A DNA stretch of 34,759 nt from Clostridiales bacterium (GTDB lineage: Bacteria > Bacillota > Clostridia > Christensenellales > CAG-138). Below are positions 1 through 8,077 of this stretch, piece after piece. The notes below the pieces were generated by a model. The model was not told the DNA's origin. It saw only the letters and a list, made by a program, of their open reading frames with translations, and did no database searches. A program made the translations under genes and the position numbers. The stretch lies in NCBI GenBank assembly GCA_015056105.1, contig SVGX01000017.1, forward strand, positions 1 through 34,759, written 5' to 3'. How positions within the stretch are numbered: position 1 is the first letter of the stretch; each line of letters begins with the position of its first letter.

Positions 1-1
1 C

Positions 2-94
2 CGCGTTTTTCCGCCGTGTAGGGGCGGCCATCGGCCGCCCGCGTTTTTCCGCCGTGTAGGGGCGGCCATCGGCCGCCCGCGTTTTTCCGCCGCC
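2..94. repeat. 38-bp tandem repeat with GGCGGCC palindrome
   Basis: Two identical 38-base units (2-39 and 40-77) are followed by the first part of a third (78-94). Each unit contains the palindromic core GGGCGGCCATCGGCCGCC, which recurs elsewhere in the window. The window edge may cut a longer array. I see no coding sense in it. Confidence 0.85.
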
Positions 95-461
95 CAACCT
101 TTCCACCTCATCAGTCGGCTTGCGGGATAAGCCCACGGTGCGCAATGGTCGCTTTGTGTTGCCGCAGGGGCGGCAGTGGTTGCACAGCACAAAAATTTTG
201 CGGTTGCATTACTGTTGTGCAAACAGGATGTTCAAGCCGGGAGACGGCTTGAACGACCTGCCTGCGGGCAGGCCCGCTTCGTCGCCCACTGAGCGCGCTC
301 AACTCCGTTCCCCCTCAAGGGGAAGCCATGAGTACAAGCCAGCCAAAAGCCTTCCCCTTGAGGGAAAGGTGCCGAGCGTATGCGAGGCGGATGAGGTGTT
401 AAGGCGGATACGCTCTTGGCCGCTTTCCTGCCGAAGCATATTTAAATCACATCAATGCAAC

Positions 462-535
462 CGTAGGGGCGGCCATTGGCCGCCCGTGTCCGGGCGCGGT
501 GGAAACAAGGCGGGCGGCCGATGGCCGCCCCTACG
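462..535. repeat. Paired GGCGGCC palindrome element, copy A
   Basis: Two 25-base arms, CGTAGGGGCGGCCATTGG... (462-486) and its near inverted copy (511-535), flank a 24-base spacer. Each arm contains its own GGCGGCC/GGCCGCC palindrome, so the whole can fold as one long hairpin or two small ones. The spacer resembles that of the copy at 23631-23703 (both contain GCGGTGGAAA). Confidence 0.85.
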
Positions 536-597
536 ATGGTTTTGTGTGCGAGCCGGAGCATGCCTGCCGAATCCAATACCGCATCTATCTTTCAAAA

Positions 598-636
598 TCC
601 CTCCGTCTTCGCCTGCGGCGAATCCACCTCCCTTTC
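598..636. repeat. 39-base dispersed repeat, copy 1
   Basis: These 39 bases (TCCCTCCG...CTCCCTTTC) match the reverse complement of 34624-34662 with two mismatches. It contains GGCGAATCC at its centre. It lies in the non-coding repeat cluster. Confidence 0.85.
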
Positions 637-810
637 GCAAGGGAGGTTTTGGCTGCGGCGCGCATCCCAAAATCCCCCTTCCTCCGCGCCTGGACTTGCC
701 TGCGGCAAGGGGCGCTTTCTACGCCCGCCTGCGGGCGGGTGTGCTAAAGGGGGATGTCAGCGCAGCTGACAGGGGGGATTCCGCAAAAGCAGCATATTCC
801 GCACCCGGCA

Positions 811-845
811 CGGGCGGCCGATGGCCGCCCCTGCAATGGTTTTGT
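811..845. repeat. Half copy of GGCGGCC palindrome element
   Basis: This matches the right arm of the 462-535 element plus the following ATGGTTTTGT, so it looks like a solo right arm with its flank. No partner arm is seen on its left. Confidence 0.7.
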
Positions 846-873
846 TTTGCCTGCCGCAGATCCCCCGCCAATT

Positions 874-907
874 AAAAAAACGAAGGTTTGCCGCATGGCA
901 AACCCTC
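874..907 (-). terminator. Intrinsic terminator downstream of the membrane protein gene
   Basis: Read on the minus strand, GAGGGTTTGCC and GGCAAACCTTC form an 11-bp stem (one G-U) around an ATGC loop, followed by one base and seven T. It lies about 47 bases after the stop of the 954-1418 gene. The same GGTTTGCC/GGCAAACC stem recurs at 30769-30788. Confidence 0.8.
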
Positions 908-953
908 AACCATAGCCGCAAGCGGCCGCTTCATGCCTGCACAGCAAGCCCCC

Positions 954-1418
954 TTACCGTTTTCCGAACAGCCGAGACAGCGGCTCAAGGATAGCGGAAA
1001 GGGATTCAATGGAACCGTTGAGTCCCTCAAGATCCACCCCTTCCAGCACCTGAAGGGCGCGCTCCACATCCGCAAGGGCGGTCTCCACCCCGCCGGCCAC
1101 TGCAGTAAGCGTCTCCTCCGCCTCCCCTGCAAGGGATTCGATGCGCTTCGCCATGGCAGGGATATCCGCTTTCTCAAGATCGGCGGCAGCGGCTTCAAGG
1201 GCGGCAATGGCCGTCTGTGCCTGCTGCAGCGTTCCCTCCGCGACACGAAGCGTGCTGTTGGCCCGGGGCACCAGCACGATAAGCGCAATGATAACAGCCA
1301 GCGCCATTATCGTTGCGGCAGCTGCGGTAACAAAGGCTATTTTTCTTCTTGCAGCACTGTCCTTTACAATGACGGCAAGCTGCTGTTCCACTGTCAGAGC
1401 GTTGGTGCTGATCTCCAT
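954..1418 (-). CDS. Small membrane-anchored protein of unknown function
   Basis: This 154-residue protein is not one I recognise. Residues 1-26 are polar and end in ARRK. One transmembrane helix follows (about 27-50, rich in Ala/Ile/Val), then about 100 residues of Ala/Leu/Glu-rich helix with heptad-like spacing and no cysteine, suggesting a coiled coil outside the membrane. The positive charges before the helix predict a cytoplasmic N-terminus. An AAAGGGA ribosome site precedes the ATG, and a good intrinsic terminator follows the stop. It lies downstream of the LysR gene on the same strand with an 86-base gap, so it may be cotranscribed or separate. The conserved-looking frame, ribosome site and terminator argue that it is real; its role is unknown. 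Confidence 0.7.
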   Translation of the reverse strand: MEISTNALTVEQQLAVIVKDSAARRKIAFVTAAAATIMALAVIIALIVLVPRANSTLRVAEGTLQQAQTAIAALEAAAADLEKADIPAMAKRIESLAGEAEETLTAVAGGVETALADVERALQVLEGVDLEGLNGSIESLSAILEPLSRLFGKR

Positions 1419-1504
1419 TTTGTTCCCTTTCTGCCCACTGGACTCTTTTTTGTTGGTGCACTGCGTTCGTTATTGTGTTATAATAATAAAGGAAAACTCC
1501 TTCT

Positions 1505-2401
1505 TTAAACTTCTGTCAGCACATCGTGGATGTTGGCAAGCTCGCGGCGGGCATGATCAATGAACAGCCTGGTGGCGCTGGTGATGCGCCCCCGCTTTGC
1601 CGTAGCAATGCCGATGTTACGGTGCTGCTGCATATCAAAATCTTTCCACACCACATCGTATCGACCAAGATCAAAAAGAAGAGAATGCATCACGCTTATG
1701 CCAAGGCCGGATTCCACCATGGAAAGGATCATGTGGTCATCGTTGACCTCATAGCGGACCCGCGGCGGTTGGGGAAGATGGCTGAGGAATTCGGAAAGCT
1801 CGTTGTCCTCATCCTCCCGCAGTTTAATGAAGCGCTCCCCGGGAAGCCGGGAAACGGGATAGAACGGCGCATCCGCCATGGGATGATCCTTGGGCAGCAC
1901 CGCCACCAGCCTGTCGCGCCTTAAGAAGTGCACATCCAGCTCCGCAGAGGTCGGCATGTTCACAAAGCCGCAATCCACCTTGCCGTGGAATATCCAGGCC
2001 TCGATCTCCGAATAGTTTTCGCTGTTCACCAGCTTAAATTCAATGCCGGGATATTGCTCTTCAAAGCTTTTCAGCAGCATCGGCACCCACTTGTTGGCAA
2101 CGCTCGTAAAGGTGCCTACCCGCACAAGTCCCGTGTGCAGCCCCTTCAGTTCATTCACGGTAAACTGCAGCTCTTCATGATCCGCCACCACCGCTTTGAT
2201 CAGCGGCAGCAGCTTTTCACCGGCGCTTGAAAGCACGATGCCCGCACGGCTTCTGTAAAGAAGCTCCACTCCCCACTCTTTTTCAAGATCCGCGATCATA
2301 CGGCTCACGGCGGGCTGCGTATATCCCATCTGCTCGGCAGCAAGGCTGACACTGCCAAGCTCTACAGTCTTAAGCAGCGCCGTATATTTCTGCAAGCTCA
2401 T
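1505..2401 (-). CDS. LysR-type transcriptional regulator
   Basis: This 298-residue protein has the standard LysR length and plan. The N-terminal winged helix-turn-helix spans about residues 5-62 (VSLAAEQMGYTQPAVSRMI, then the LLYRSRAGIVLSSAG wing), followed by a linker helix and a periplasmic-binding-protein-like effector domain from about 90 to the end. It is transcribed divergently from the ornithine degradation operon with a 165-base gap, the usual geometry for a LysR protein and its target. I infer that it senses ornithine or a pathway intermediate and controls ord-ortAB-oraSE, but the ligand cannot be read from sequence. An AAAAGGAGAAG ribosome site precedes the ATG. Confidence 0.92.
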   Translation of the reverse strand: MSLQKYTALLKTVELGSVSLAAEQMGYTQPAVSRMIADLEKEWGVELLYRSRAGIVLSSAGEKLLPLIKAVVADHEELQFTVNELKGLHTGLVRVGTFTSVANKWVPMLLKSFEEQYPGIEFKLVNSENYSEIEAWIFHGKVDCGFVNMPTSAELDVHFLRRDRLVAVLPKDHPMADAPFYPVSRLPGERFIKLREDEDNELSEFLSHLPQPPRVRYEVNDDHMILSMVESGLGISVMHSLLFDLGRYDVVWKDFDMQQHRNIGIATAKRGRITSATRLFIDHARRELANIHDVLTEV

Positions 2402-2452
2402 TTTCTTCTCCTTTTATCGCTTTTTAACGCTAACTTTATTACAGATGATTAT

Positions 2453-2482
2453 GTATAATATAAAAAACATTCGTTTGTGTAA
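2453..2482 (-). promoter_or_regulatory. Candidate promoter of the LysR gene
   Basis: On the minus strand TTACAC (2477-2482) and TTATAC (2453-2458) are separated by 18 bases, about 50 bases upstream of the LysR start. The -35 overlaps the -35 of the divergent ord promoter, so the two promoters would compete. Confidence 0.4.
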
Positions 2483-2503
2483 TACAGCCACGTATTGTAC
2501 AAT
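2475..2503 (+). promoter_or_regulatory. Candidate promoter of the ornithine degradation operon
   Basis: TTGTGT (2475-2480) and TACAAT (2498-2503) are separated by 17 bases. Transcription would begin near 2510, leaving a leader of about 57 bases before ord. The -10 lies inside a perfect palindrome (2492-2505). Confidence 0.6.
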
Positions 2504-2505
2504 AC
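2481..2505. promoter_or_regulatory. Candidate operator: three AATAC/GTATT half-sites
   Basis: GTATTGTACAATAC (2492-2505) is a perfect 14-base palindrome. A further half-site AATAC (2481-2485) forms a second inverted pair with GTATT (2492-2496). The half-sites alternate at about one helical turn and cover the ord promoter spacer and -10. The divergent LysR protein is the obvious candidate binder, although the palindrome is not an exact T-N11-A box. Confidence 0.5.
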
Positions 2506-2566
2506 AATAAATGACCAAAAACTGCAATACCTATTTCTAAAAAATAATCAACGTGGGAGGACGAAC

Positions 2567-3634
2567 ATGGAAAACGTAAAAGTTATTATCTGGGGCCTTG
2601 GCGCAATGGGCGGCGGCATGGCGGACATGCTTCTCAAGAAGAAGGGTGTGGACATCGTTGGCGTAGCCGGCCGCGGCAAGAAGATCGGTACCAGCATGTA
2701 TGATTACATCAAGACCGAGCGCGGCGACAGGCCCGATGTCATCATCGGTGCAGCTGAGGACGTAATCAAGCCCGGCGCAGCTGACGTGGTGCTCCTTTGC
2801 ACCGACTCCTTCACCAAGGAAGCCTTCCCCCGCATTAAGTTCATCCTTGAGCAGGGCATCAACGTCATCACCTCTGCTGAGGAAATGGCCTACCCCAAGG
2901 CACAGCAGCCCGAACTTGCGGAAGAGCTCGACAAGATCGCCAAGGCAAACGGCGTTTCCGTTCTCGGCACCGGCATCAACCCCGGCCTTATCATGGACCT
3001 TCTCGTTCTGGTTTGGACCGGCTGCATGGAGACCGTTGATCACGTTGTTTCCCGCCGCGTCAATAGCCTCTCCCCCTTCGGCCCCGCCGTTATGGAAGAG
3101 CAGGGCATCGGCATCACCAAGGAAGAGTTCTACCTTCGCAAGGAAGGCAAAGGCTCCGGTCACCTCTCCGGCCACGTTGGTTTCAAAGAGAGCGTTGGCA
3201 TGATCGCCGACGGTATTGGCTGGGAGATCGATGAGTTCAAGCAGGATATGGAACCCATCGTGACCGATGTGGACCGCAAGAGCCCCTACGGCTTTGCCGC
3301 TGCCGGCAACGTTGCGGGCGTAGCCATGAAAGCCTGGGGCTATAAGAACGGCGAGTGCGTCATTGAGATGGACCACCCGCAGCAGATCGAGCCCGAGCAG
3401 GTCGGCGTGCAGACCGGTGACTATGTCATCATCAACGGCACCCCCGCCGTCAACATGGTCAATTCCCCCGAGATCGATGGCGGTATCGGCACCATCGCAA
3501 TGTGCGTGAACATGATCCCCCAGATCATCAACGCCGAACCCGGCCTCCATACCATGCTGAGCCTGCCCGTTCCCCGTGCGATCATGGGCGATATGCGCGA
3601 CCGCATCAACCCCGACAGGAAGATCGTTAAATAA
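2567..3634 (+). CDS. ord: 2,4-diaminopentanoate dehydrogenase
   Basis: Ord oxidatively deaminates (2R,4S)-2,4-diaminopentanoate to 2-amino-4-oxopentanoate with NAD(P)+, releasing ammonia. The 355-residue product begins MENVKVIIWGLGAMGGGMAD. The GLGAMG at residues 10-15 is the Rossmann nucleotide-binding loop, and the family resembles dihydrodipicolinate reductase-like dehydrogenases. I chose the ATG at 2567 because GGGAGG lies 7 bases upstream; an in-frame extension back to 2495 would start within the promoter region. It is the first gene of the cluster and is followed directly by ortA and ortB, the same order as the known clostridial ornithine pathway. The assignment rests on both the domain and the neighbours. 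Confidence 0.93.
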   Translation: MENVKVIIWGLGAMGGGMADMLLKKKGVDIVGVAGRGKKIGTSMYDYIKTERGDRPDVIIGAAEDVIKPGAADVVLLCTDSFTKEAFPRIKFILEQGINVITSAEEMAYPKAQQPELAEELDKIAKANGVSVLGTGINPGLIMDLLVLVWTGCMETVDHVVSRRVNSLSPFGPAVMEEQGIGITKEEFYLRKEGKGSGHLSGHVGFKESVGMIADGIGWEIDEFKQDMEPIVTDVDRKSPYGFAAAGNVAGVAMKAWGYKNGECVIEMDHPQQIEPEQVGVQTGDYVIINGTPAVNMVNSPEIDGGIGTIAMCVNMIPQIINAEPGLHTMLSLPVPRAIMGDMRDRINPDRKIVK

Positions 3635-3653
3635 TCCCTTTCCATACATTACA

Positions 3654-3689
3654 GGGCTTGGCGGCAGGATTATCCCGTTCGCCAGGCCC
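3654..3689 (+). other. Intercistronic hairpin between ord and ortA
   Basis: GGGCTTGGCG (3654-3663) and CGCCAGGCCC (3680-3689) form a 10-bp stem with one G-U around a 16-base loop. No T run follows, so it is not a typical terminator. It may stabilise or process the mRNA and help set different levels of ord and ortAB. Confidence 0.5.
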
Positions 3690-3712
3690 CCACTTTACAT
3701 TTGGAGGATAAC

Positions 3713-4018
3713 ATGGCAAAGAAAAACGATTACGTCCGCATCCACAGGGTCGTGCTGGAACCCGCGGAGCGCACCGGCAAGCTGCCGGAAGATACCAAAA
3801 AAGTTCCCCTTGAAATGTGGGTCAAAGGCCGCCTTGTGAACGAGAGCGCGAACATCGGCGACGAAGTCGAAGTCCGCACCGCTGTGGGCCGCACGGAGCA
3901 CGGCACCCTGATCGAGGAAAACCCCTGCTATGAACTCAACTACGGCAGCTTTGTGCCGGAGATCCTTGATATCGAAGAATCCCTCAGAGGCGCCCTGTTT
4001 GGAGGTAAAGAAGTATGA
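3713..4018 (+). CDS. ortA: 2-amino-4-oxopentanoate thiolase, alpha (small) subunit
   Basis: OrtA is the small subunit of the CoA-dependent thiolase that cleaves 2-amino-4-oxopentanoate into alanine and acetyl-CoA. The 101-residue product (MAKKNDYVRIHRVVLEP...) matches the expected size of about 100 residues. It contains VPLEMWVKGRL and a C-terminal YGSFVPEIL, and has no catalytic motif of its own. The start at 3713 is set by GGAGG 5 bases upstream. A TTG twelve bases earlier overlaps this ribosome site and is less likely. The stop overlaps the ATG of ortB (ATGA), consistent with translational coupling of the two subunits. Confidence 0.93.
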   Translation: MAKKNDYVRIHRVVLEPAERTGKLPEDTKKVPLEMWVKGRLVNESANIGDEVEVRTAVGRTEHGTLIEENPCYELNYGSFVPEILDIEESLRGALFGGKEV

Positions 4019-5436
4019 TCAACGGTATGATCGTCGATAAAAGCTACGCCGCGGTCACCGGCCGCAAGGGCGAGATCATCAACCGCGCCATGGGCGTGGA
4101 TTATTCCAAGTATGAATCCGGCTCCATCGCTTTCGATTACGAAGGCATGATGAATGACACCGGCTACACCATTGAAGACCATTTCCGCATTCAGCGGGAT
4201 CACAACGTGGGCAATACCCCCATCTTCGAGCTCAAAAACCTGACCGCTCTTGCAAGAAAGTGCGCGAAGCCCGGCAAGGGTGCCCGTATCTTCGTAAAGG
4301 ATGAGGCTTCCAACCCCGCCGGCAGCTTCAAGGAGCGCCGCGCCGCCGCTTCCGTTTACCATGCAAAGAAGATGGGCTACAAGGGCGTGATCGCTGCCAC
4401 CAGCGGCAACTACGGCGCTGCTGTTGCCTCTCAGGCCGCCATGCAGGGCCTTAAGTGCATCATCGTACAGGAATGCTACGACTCCAAGGCCATCGGCCAG
4501 CCGGAGATCGTGGAAAAGGCAAGGAAGTGCGAAGCCCTCGGCGCAGAAGTTCTGCAGCTTTCCGTTGGCCCCGAGCTCTTCTACGAAGTGCTCATGATGC
4601 TTGAGGAGACCGGCTATTTCAACGCGTCCCTCTACAGCGCCTTCGGCATCGGCGGCGTTGAGACCCTCGGTTATGAGATTGCAGAGCAGTTCATGGCCCG
4701 CTGCGGCAAACATCCGGACGTGGTGGTATGCGCCAACGCCGGCGGCGGCAACCTCACCGGTACCGCCCGCGGCCTCAGGAAGGCCGGCTGCAACGCGCAG
4801 GTAGTAGCGGCCAGCGTTGACCTCAAGGGTCTTTCCATGGCCAGCGACGAACAGTTCAACCGCAAGTCCTTCACCACCGCCCACACCGGCTTCGGCGTGC
4901 CCTATGCCACCGACCCGGACCACAGCGACGTGCCCCGCAGCGCCGCCCGTCCCCTCCGTTACATGGATCGCTATGTGACCGTGAAGCAGGGCGAGGTATT
5001 CTACATCACCGAAGCCGTTGCCACCCTCGAGGGCATGGAAAAAGGCCCCGCCGGCAACACCAGCCTTGCCGCCGCTTTCGCCCTTGCACAGGAAATGGAC
5101 GAAGATCAGATCATTGTGGCGCAGGAGACCGAATACACCGGCGCCGGTAAGGGCATCCAGCCCCAGCTGGCCTTCGCAAGGAAGAACGGCATCGAGCTCC
5201 TCTTCGGCGATCCGAACGACGAGATCCCCGGCAAGAACATCATCTTCCCGGCCCGTCCCTCTTTGCTCAAGGCAAGGGATTCCGATCTTGACCGCATGCG
5301 TGCAAGCCTCATCCGCCGCCAGATCACCAGGGCGAAGGACGGCATCATCACCGATGCGGACATCGCTTACCTGATGGAAGAAACAAGGGCGACCCGTGAG
5401 TTCGTTCTTGATGTGATCGAGAAGGCAAAAGCCTGA
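4015..5436 (+). CDS. ortB: 2-amino-4-oxopentanoate thiolase, beta (PLP) subunit
   Basis: OrtB is the pyridoxal-phosphate subunit of the thiolase that splits 2-amino-4-oxopentanoate with CoA, giving alanine and acetyl-CoA. The 473-residue protein has the fold type II (threonine synthase-like) signature. Lys106 in PAGSFKERRA should bind PLP, SGNYGAAVAS follows at about 130-139, and the glycine-rich phosphate loop AGGGN is at 242-246. Its start codon overlaps the ortA stop by four bases, coupling the subunits. Threonine synthase is the main alternative reading, but pairing with OrtA and the surrounding ornithine genes make the thiolase assignment strong. Confidence 0.94.
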   Translation: MINGMIVDKSYAAVTGRKGEIINRAMGVDYSKYESGSIAFDYEGMMNDTGYTIEDHFRIQRDHNVGNTPIFELKNLTALARKCAKPGKGARIFVKDEASNPAGSFKERRAAASVYHAKKMGYKGVIAATSGNYGAAVASQAAMQGLKCIIVQECYDSKAIGQPEIVEKARKCEALGAEVLQLSVGPELFYEVLMMLEETGYFNASLYSAFGIGGVETLGYEIAEQFMARCGKHPDVVVCANAGGGNLTGTARGLRKAGCNAQVVAASVDLKGLSMASDEQFNRKSFTTAHTGFGVPYATDPDHSDVPRSAARPLRYMDRYVTVKQGEVFYITEAVATLEGMEKGPAGNTSLAAAFALAQEMDEDQIIVAQETEYTGAGKGIQPQLAFARKNGIELLFGDPNDEIPGKNIIFPARPSLLKARDSDLDRMRASLIRRQITRAKDGIITDADIAYLMEETRATREFVLDVIEKAKA

Positions 5437-5481
5437 TCGTCCAACAGCATCACCATTCATAATAGGAGGAAAAGACCGAAC

Positions 5482-5832
5482 ATGAAACGGGCAGACGATT
5501 ACAAGGAACGGCGCGCACACCTTGCTGACCTTTCCGATGCAGAACTCGAACAGCGCTTCTGGGCGCTGGCCGAACAAATCACCGAGCCCCTTCTCAAAAT
5601 GGGCTATGAATACACCTCTCCTTCCATTGAGCGCAGCGTGCTGCTGCGCATGGGCTTCTCTTCCATCGAAGCGAAGCAGATCGTAAACGGCTGCATTGAG
5701 CGCGGCCTTGTTGCCCACGGTGCGGGCAATGTGGTCTACCGCCTTGCAAAAGCCAAGGGAATGGAGATCCGCGAAGCCGGCCTTGCCCTTTGTGAAGACA
5801 AACTTTGGGATGACGCCGCAGCGCAGTTTTAA
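5482..5832 (+). CDS. oraS: D-ornithine 4,5-aminomutase, small subunit S
   Basis: OraS is the accessory subunit of the adenosylcobalamin and PLP-dependent D-ornithine 4,5-aminomutase, which moves the terminal amino group to give 2,4-diaminopentanoate. The product has 116 residues, mostly helical, starting MKRADDYKERRAHLADLSDAEL, with no cofactor motif, as expected for this subunit. AGGAGG lies upstream of the ATG. Only 12 bases separate its stop from oraE, which encodes the catalytic subunit, so the two are almost certainly cotranslated. Confidence 0.94.
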   Translation: MKRADDYKERRAHLADLSDAELEQRFWALAEQITEPLLKMGYEYTSPSIERSVLLRMGFSSIEAKQIVNGCIERGLVAHGAGNVVYRLAKAKGMEIREAGLALCEDKLWDDAAAQF

Positions 5833-5844
5833 GGGAGGCACCAT

Positions 5845-8067
5845 ATGAGCGATTACAAACTTGATCCCAATAAGAATATTGATGTTGCAGAGATCCTCAA
5901 GGATCTTGAATCCTATCGCCCCCGCCGCCGCGGCTGGCATTGGCGCGAGCCCATGGAAAACCTTGAAATGGGCCCCTTCACCTATAAGGATTGCACCGCG
6001 CCCCTGAAGGACAGCGTGCCGCTGCCCCCGGCCCACTATTTTGACAACATCGACCCGCAGCCTGCGCCCGTGATCACCACGGAGATCGCTTCCGGCCGCT
6101 TTGAAGATGACATCCGCCGTATGCGCATGGGCGCACACCACGGCGCGGACCACATCATGGTCATCCGCACCGCGGGCCAGAGCCACTTTGACGGCCTCAT
6201 CGAGGGCACCCCGCAGGGCATGGGCGGCGTTCCCATCACCCGCAAGCAGGTGCGCGCACAAAGGAAAGCCCTTGACATGATCGAGGACGAAGTGGGCAGG
6301 CCCATCAACTACCACAGCTATGTCAGCGGCGTTGCCGGCCCCGATATTGCCGTTATGTTCGCCGAGGAAGGCGTGAACGGCGTCCATCAGGACCCCCAGT
6401 ACAACGTCATTTACCGCAACATCAACATGGCCCGCAGCTTTGTTGACGCCTGCGAATCGAAGAAGCTCATCCAGTGGGCAGGCATGGCCCAGATCGACGG
6501 CGCCCACAACGCCAACGCCACCGCCCGCGAAGCCTGGAAGGTCATGCCGGAGCTGATGGTACAGCACGGCATCAACGCCATCTTCAGCGCCAAGGTCGGC
6601 ATCGACAAGAAGAACATCTGCCTTTCCACCGTACCGCCTACGGCGACCCCCGCCCCCTGCGTGTACATGGACCTTCCCTATGCGGTTGCCCTGCGCGATC
6701 TGTTCCACGAGTACCGCATGCGTGCGCAGATGAACACCAAGTATATCGAATCCTCCACCCGTGAAGCCACGGTGACTCATGTGCTCAACATGCTCATCTC
6801 CAAGCTCACCCGGGCGGATATCCAGTCCACCATCACCCCGGACGAAGGCCGCAACGTGCCGTGGCACATCTACAACATCGAAGCCTGCGACACCGCGAAG
6901 CAGGCCCTCGTGGGTATGGACGGCCTGATGGAGATGGTCGAGCTCAAGAAAGACGGCTATCTGCGCGAAAAGGCCCGCGAACTCAAGGAACGCGCCATCC
7001 TCTTCATGGAAGAGATGCTCGAGCAGGGCGGCTACTTTGCAGCTGTTGAAGCCGGCATGTTCGTTGACAGCGGCATTTACCCCGAAAGGAACGGCGACGG
7101 CATCGCCCGCAAGCTCGACGGCGGCATCGGCGTGGGCACCATCTACAAGCGCGAAGCGGACTACATGGCTCCCGTCACCGCCCACTACGGCTACAACAAC
7201 ATCGCCCAGTACGGCGCGGAGAACCCCTCCGACCTGATCGGCGGCTGCACCCTCGAGTGCCCGGAAAAGATCATCTACATCGATGAGCTGGATGAAGAGG
7301 ACAACTGCAACGTGCGTATGGCCGAGGTGAAGGACTTCGCCCAGCCGAACGCCAAGCTGATCCGCCCCGAAATGGAATGGCTGGCAGACGGCACCGTCAT
7401 GCTCACCATGTTCTTCCCCGTGGAGAAGCATGTGGCGGAAGCGGCCGCCCTCGAGTGCGCCAAGCGCATGAACCTGACGGACTGCGAAGTGATCTCCAAG
7501 GAGATCATGCACGGTGCGGAAGGTACCCGTATCGAGCTCAAGGGCAAGGTACCCTTCGCCATCGAGATCGACAAGCTGGTCATTCCGGAAGAGCCGGACG
7601 TGATGAGCGATGCGGAGATCCGCGCGGACATCGAGCGCAGGCCCATGCGCGTTGTCTGCGGCACCGTGGGTGAGGATGAACACTCCGTGGGCCTCCGCGA
7701 GATCATCGACATCAAGCACGGCGGCATCGAAAAATACGGCGTGGAAGTCCACTACCTTGGCACCTCGGTTCCCCCGGAGAAGCTGGTGAACGCCGCCGTT
7801 GAAGTCAATGCGGACGCCATCCTTGCTTCCACCATCATCAGCCATGATGATATCCACTACAAGAACATCGCGAAGATCAACCGCATCGCCACGGAAATGG
7901 GCATGCGCGACAAGCTGATCTTCGTTGCCGGCGGCACCCAGGTAGCCTCAGCCCAGGCCCGCATGAACGGTGCGGATGAAGGCTTCGGCCGCGGCAGCCG
8001 CGGTCACCATGTGGCCACCTTCCTTGTGAAGAAGCGCCGCGAAATGGAAGCCGAAGGCAAGATCTGA
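5845..8067 (+). CDS. oraE: D-ornithine 4,5-aminomutase, catalytic subunit E
   Basis: OraE carries the PLP-binding TIM barrel (roughly residues 1-550) and the C-terminal B12-binding Rossmann domain of D-ornithine 4,5-aminomutase. The 740-residue length fits the family. The B12 motif D-x-H-x-x-G is visible as DEHSVG with His613, the predicted lower axial ligand of cobalt. Lys624 in DIKHGG, eleven residues later, is the predicted internal-aldimine lysine. The His/Lys spacing equals that described for the Clostridium sticklandii enzyme (His618 and Lys629). An AGGGAGG site lies just upstream. Expression is probably high, as the codon choice is strongly biased to C/G endings. Confidence 0.96.
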   Translation: MSDYKLDPNKNIDVAEILKDLESYRPRRRGWHWREPMENLEMGPFTYKDCTAPLKDSVPLPPAHYFDNIDPQPAPVITTEIASGRFEDDIRRMRMGAHHGADHIMVIRTAGQSHFDGLIEGTPQGMGGVPITRKQVRAQRKALDMIEDEVGRPINYHSYVSGVAGPDIAVMFAEEGVNGVHQDPQYNVIYRNINMARSFVDACESKKLIQWAGMAQIDGAHNANATAREAWKVMPELMVQHGINAIFSAKVGIDKKNICLSTVPPTATPAPCVYMDLPYAVALRDLFHEYRMRAQMNTKYIESSTREATVTHVLNMLISKLTRADIQSTITPDEGRNVPWHIYNIEACDTAKQALVGMDGLMEMVELKKDGYLREKARELKERAILFMEEMLEQGGYFAAVEAGMFVDSGIYPERNGDGIARKLDGGIGVGTIYKREADYMAPVTAHYGYNNIAQYGAENPSDLIGGCTLECPEKIIYIDELDEEDNCNVRMAEVKDFAQPNAKLIRPEMEWLADGTVMLTMFFPVEKHVAEAAALECAKRMNLTDCEVISKEIMHGAEGTRIELKGKVPFAIEIDKLVIPEEPDVMSDAEIRADIERRPMRVVCGTVGEDEHSVGLREIIDIKHGGIEKYGVEVHYLGTSVPPEKLVNAAVEVNADAILASTIISHDDIHYKNIAKINRIATEMGMRDKLIFVAGGTQVASAQARMNGADEGFGRGSRGHHVATFLVKKRREMEAEGKI

Positions 8068-8077
8068 TTTCTTCCAG

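Larger units (their letters stand above)
95..850. repeat. Non-coding mosaic of inverted repeats
   Basis: This stretch has no open frame resembling a known protein. It is packed with hairpin-forming sequence: TTCAAGCC/GGCTTGAA (231-253), a 14-base inverted pair CCCTCAAGGGGAAG/CTTCCCCTTGAGGG (312-325 and 351-364), CGCCCGC/GCGGGCG (722-737) and TGTCAGC/GCTGACA (755-771). Frames of up to 251 codons cross it only because the repeats lack stops. I infer an intergenic repeat cluster. Confidence 0.7.

Noticed and set aside
2..94. Possible CRISPR array
   Set aside because: The 38-base units are perfectly tandem with no unique spacers, and no cas gene is present.
120..875. A 251-codon frame in the left repeat region
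   Set aside because: Its translation follows palindromic repeats (the same GGRWPPL-type peptides arise wherever the GGCGGCC repeat occurs), with no ribosome site or family match.
119..903. Transposon ends or IS remnants in the left region
   Set aside because: There are many inverted repeats, but no transposase fragment or consistent target duplication is visible.
3940..7857. A 1305-codon open frame on the minus strand opposite ortB-oraS-oraE
   Set aside because: It is an antisense shadow caused by the GC-rich third codon positions of the real genes. It has no ribosome site, no recognisable domain and spans several genuine genes.
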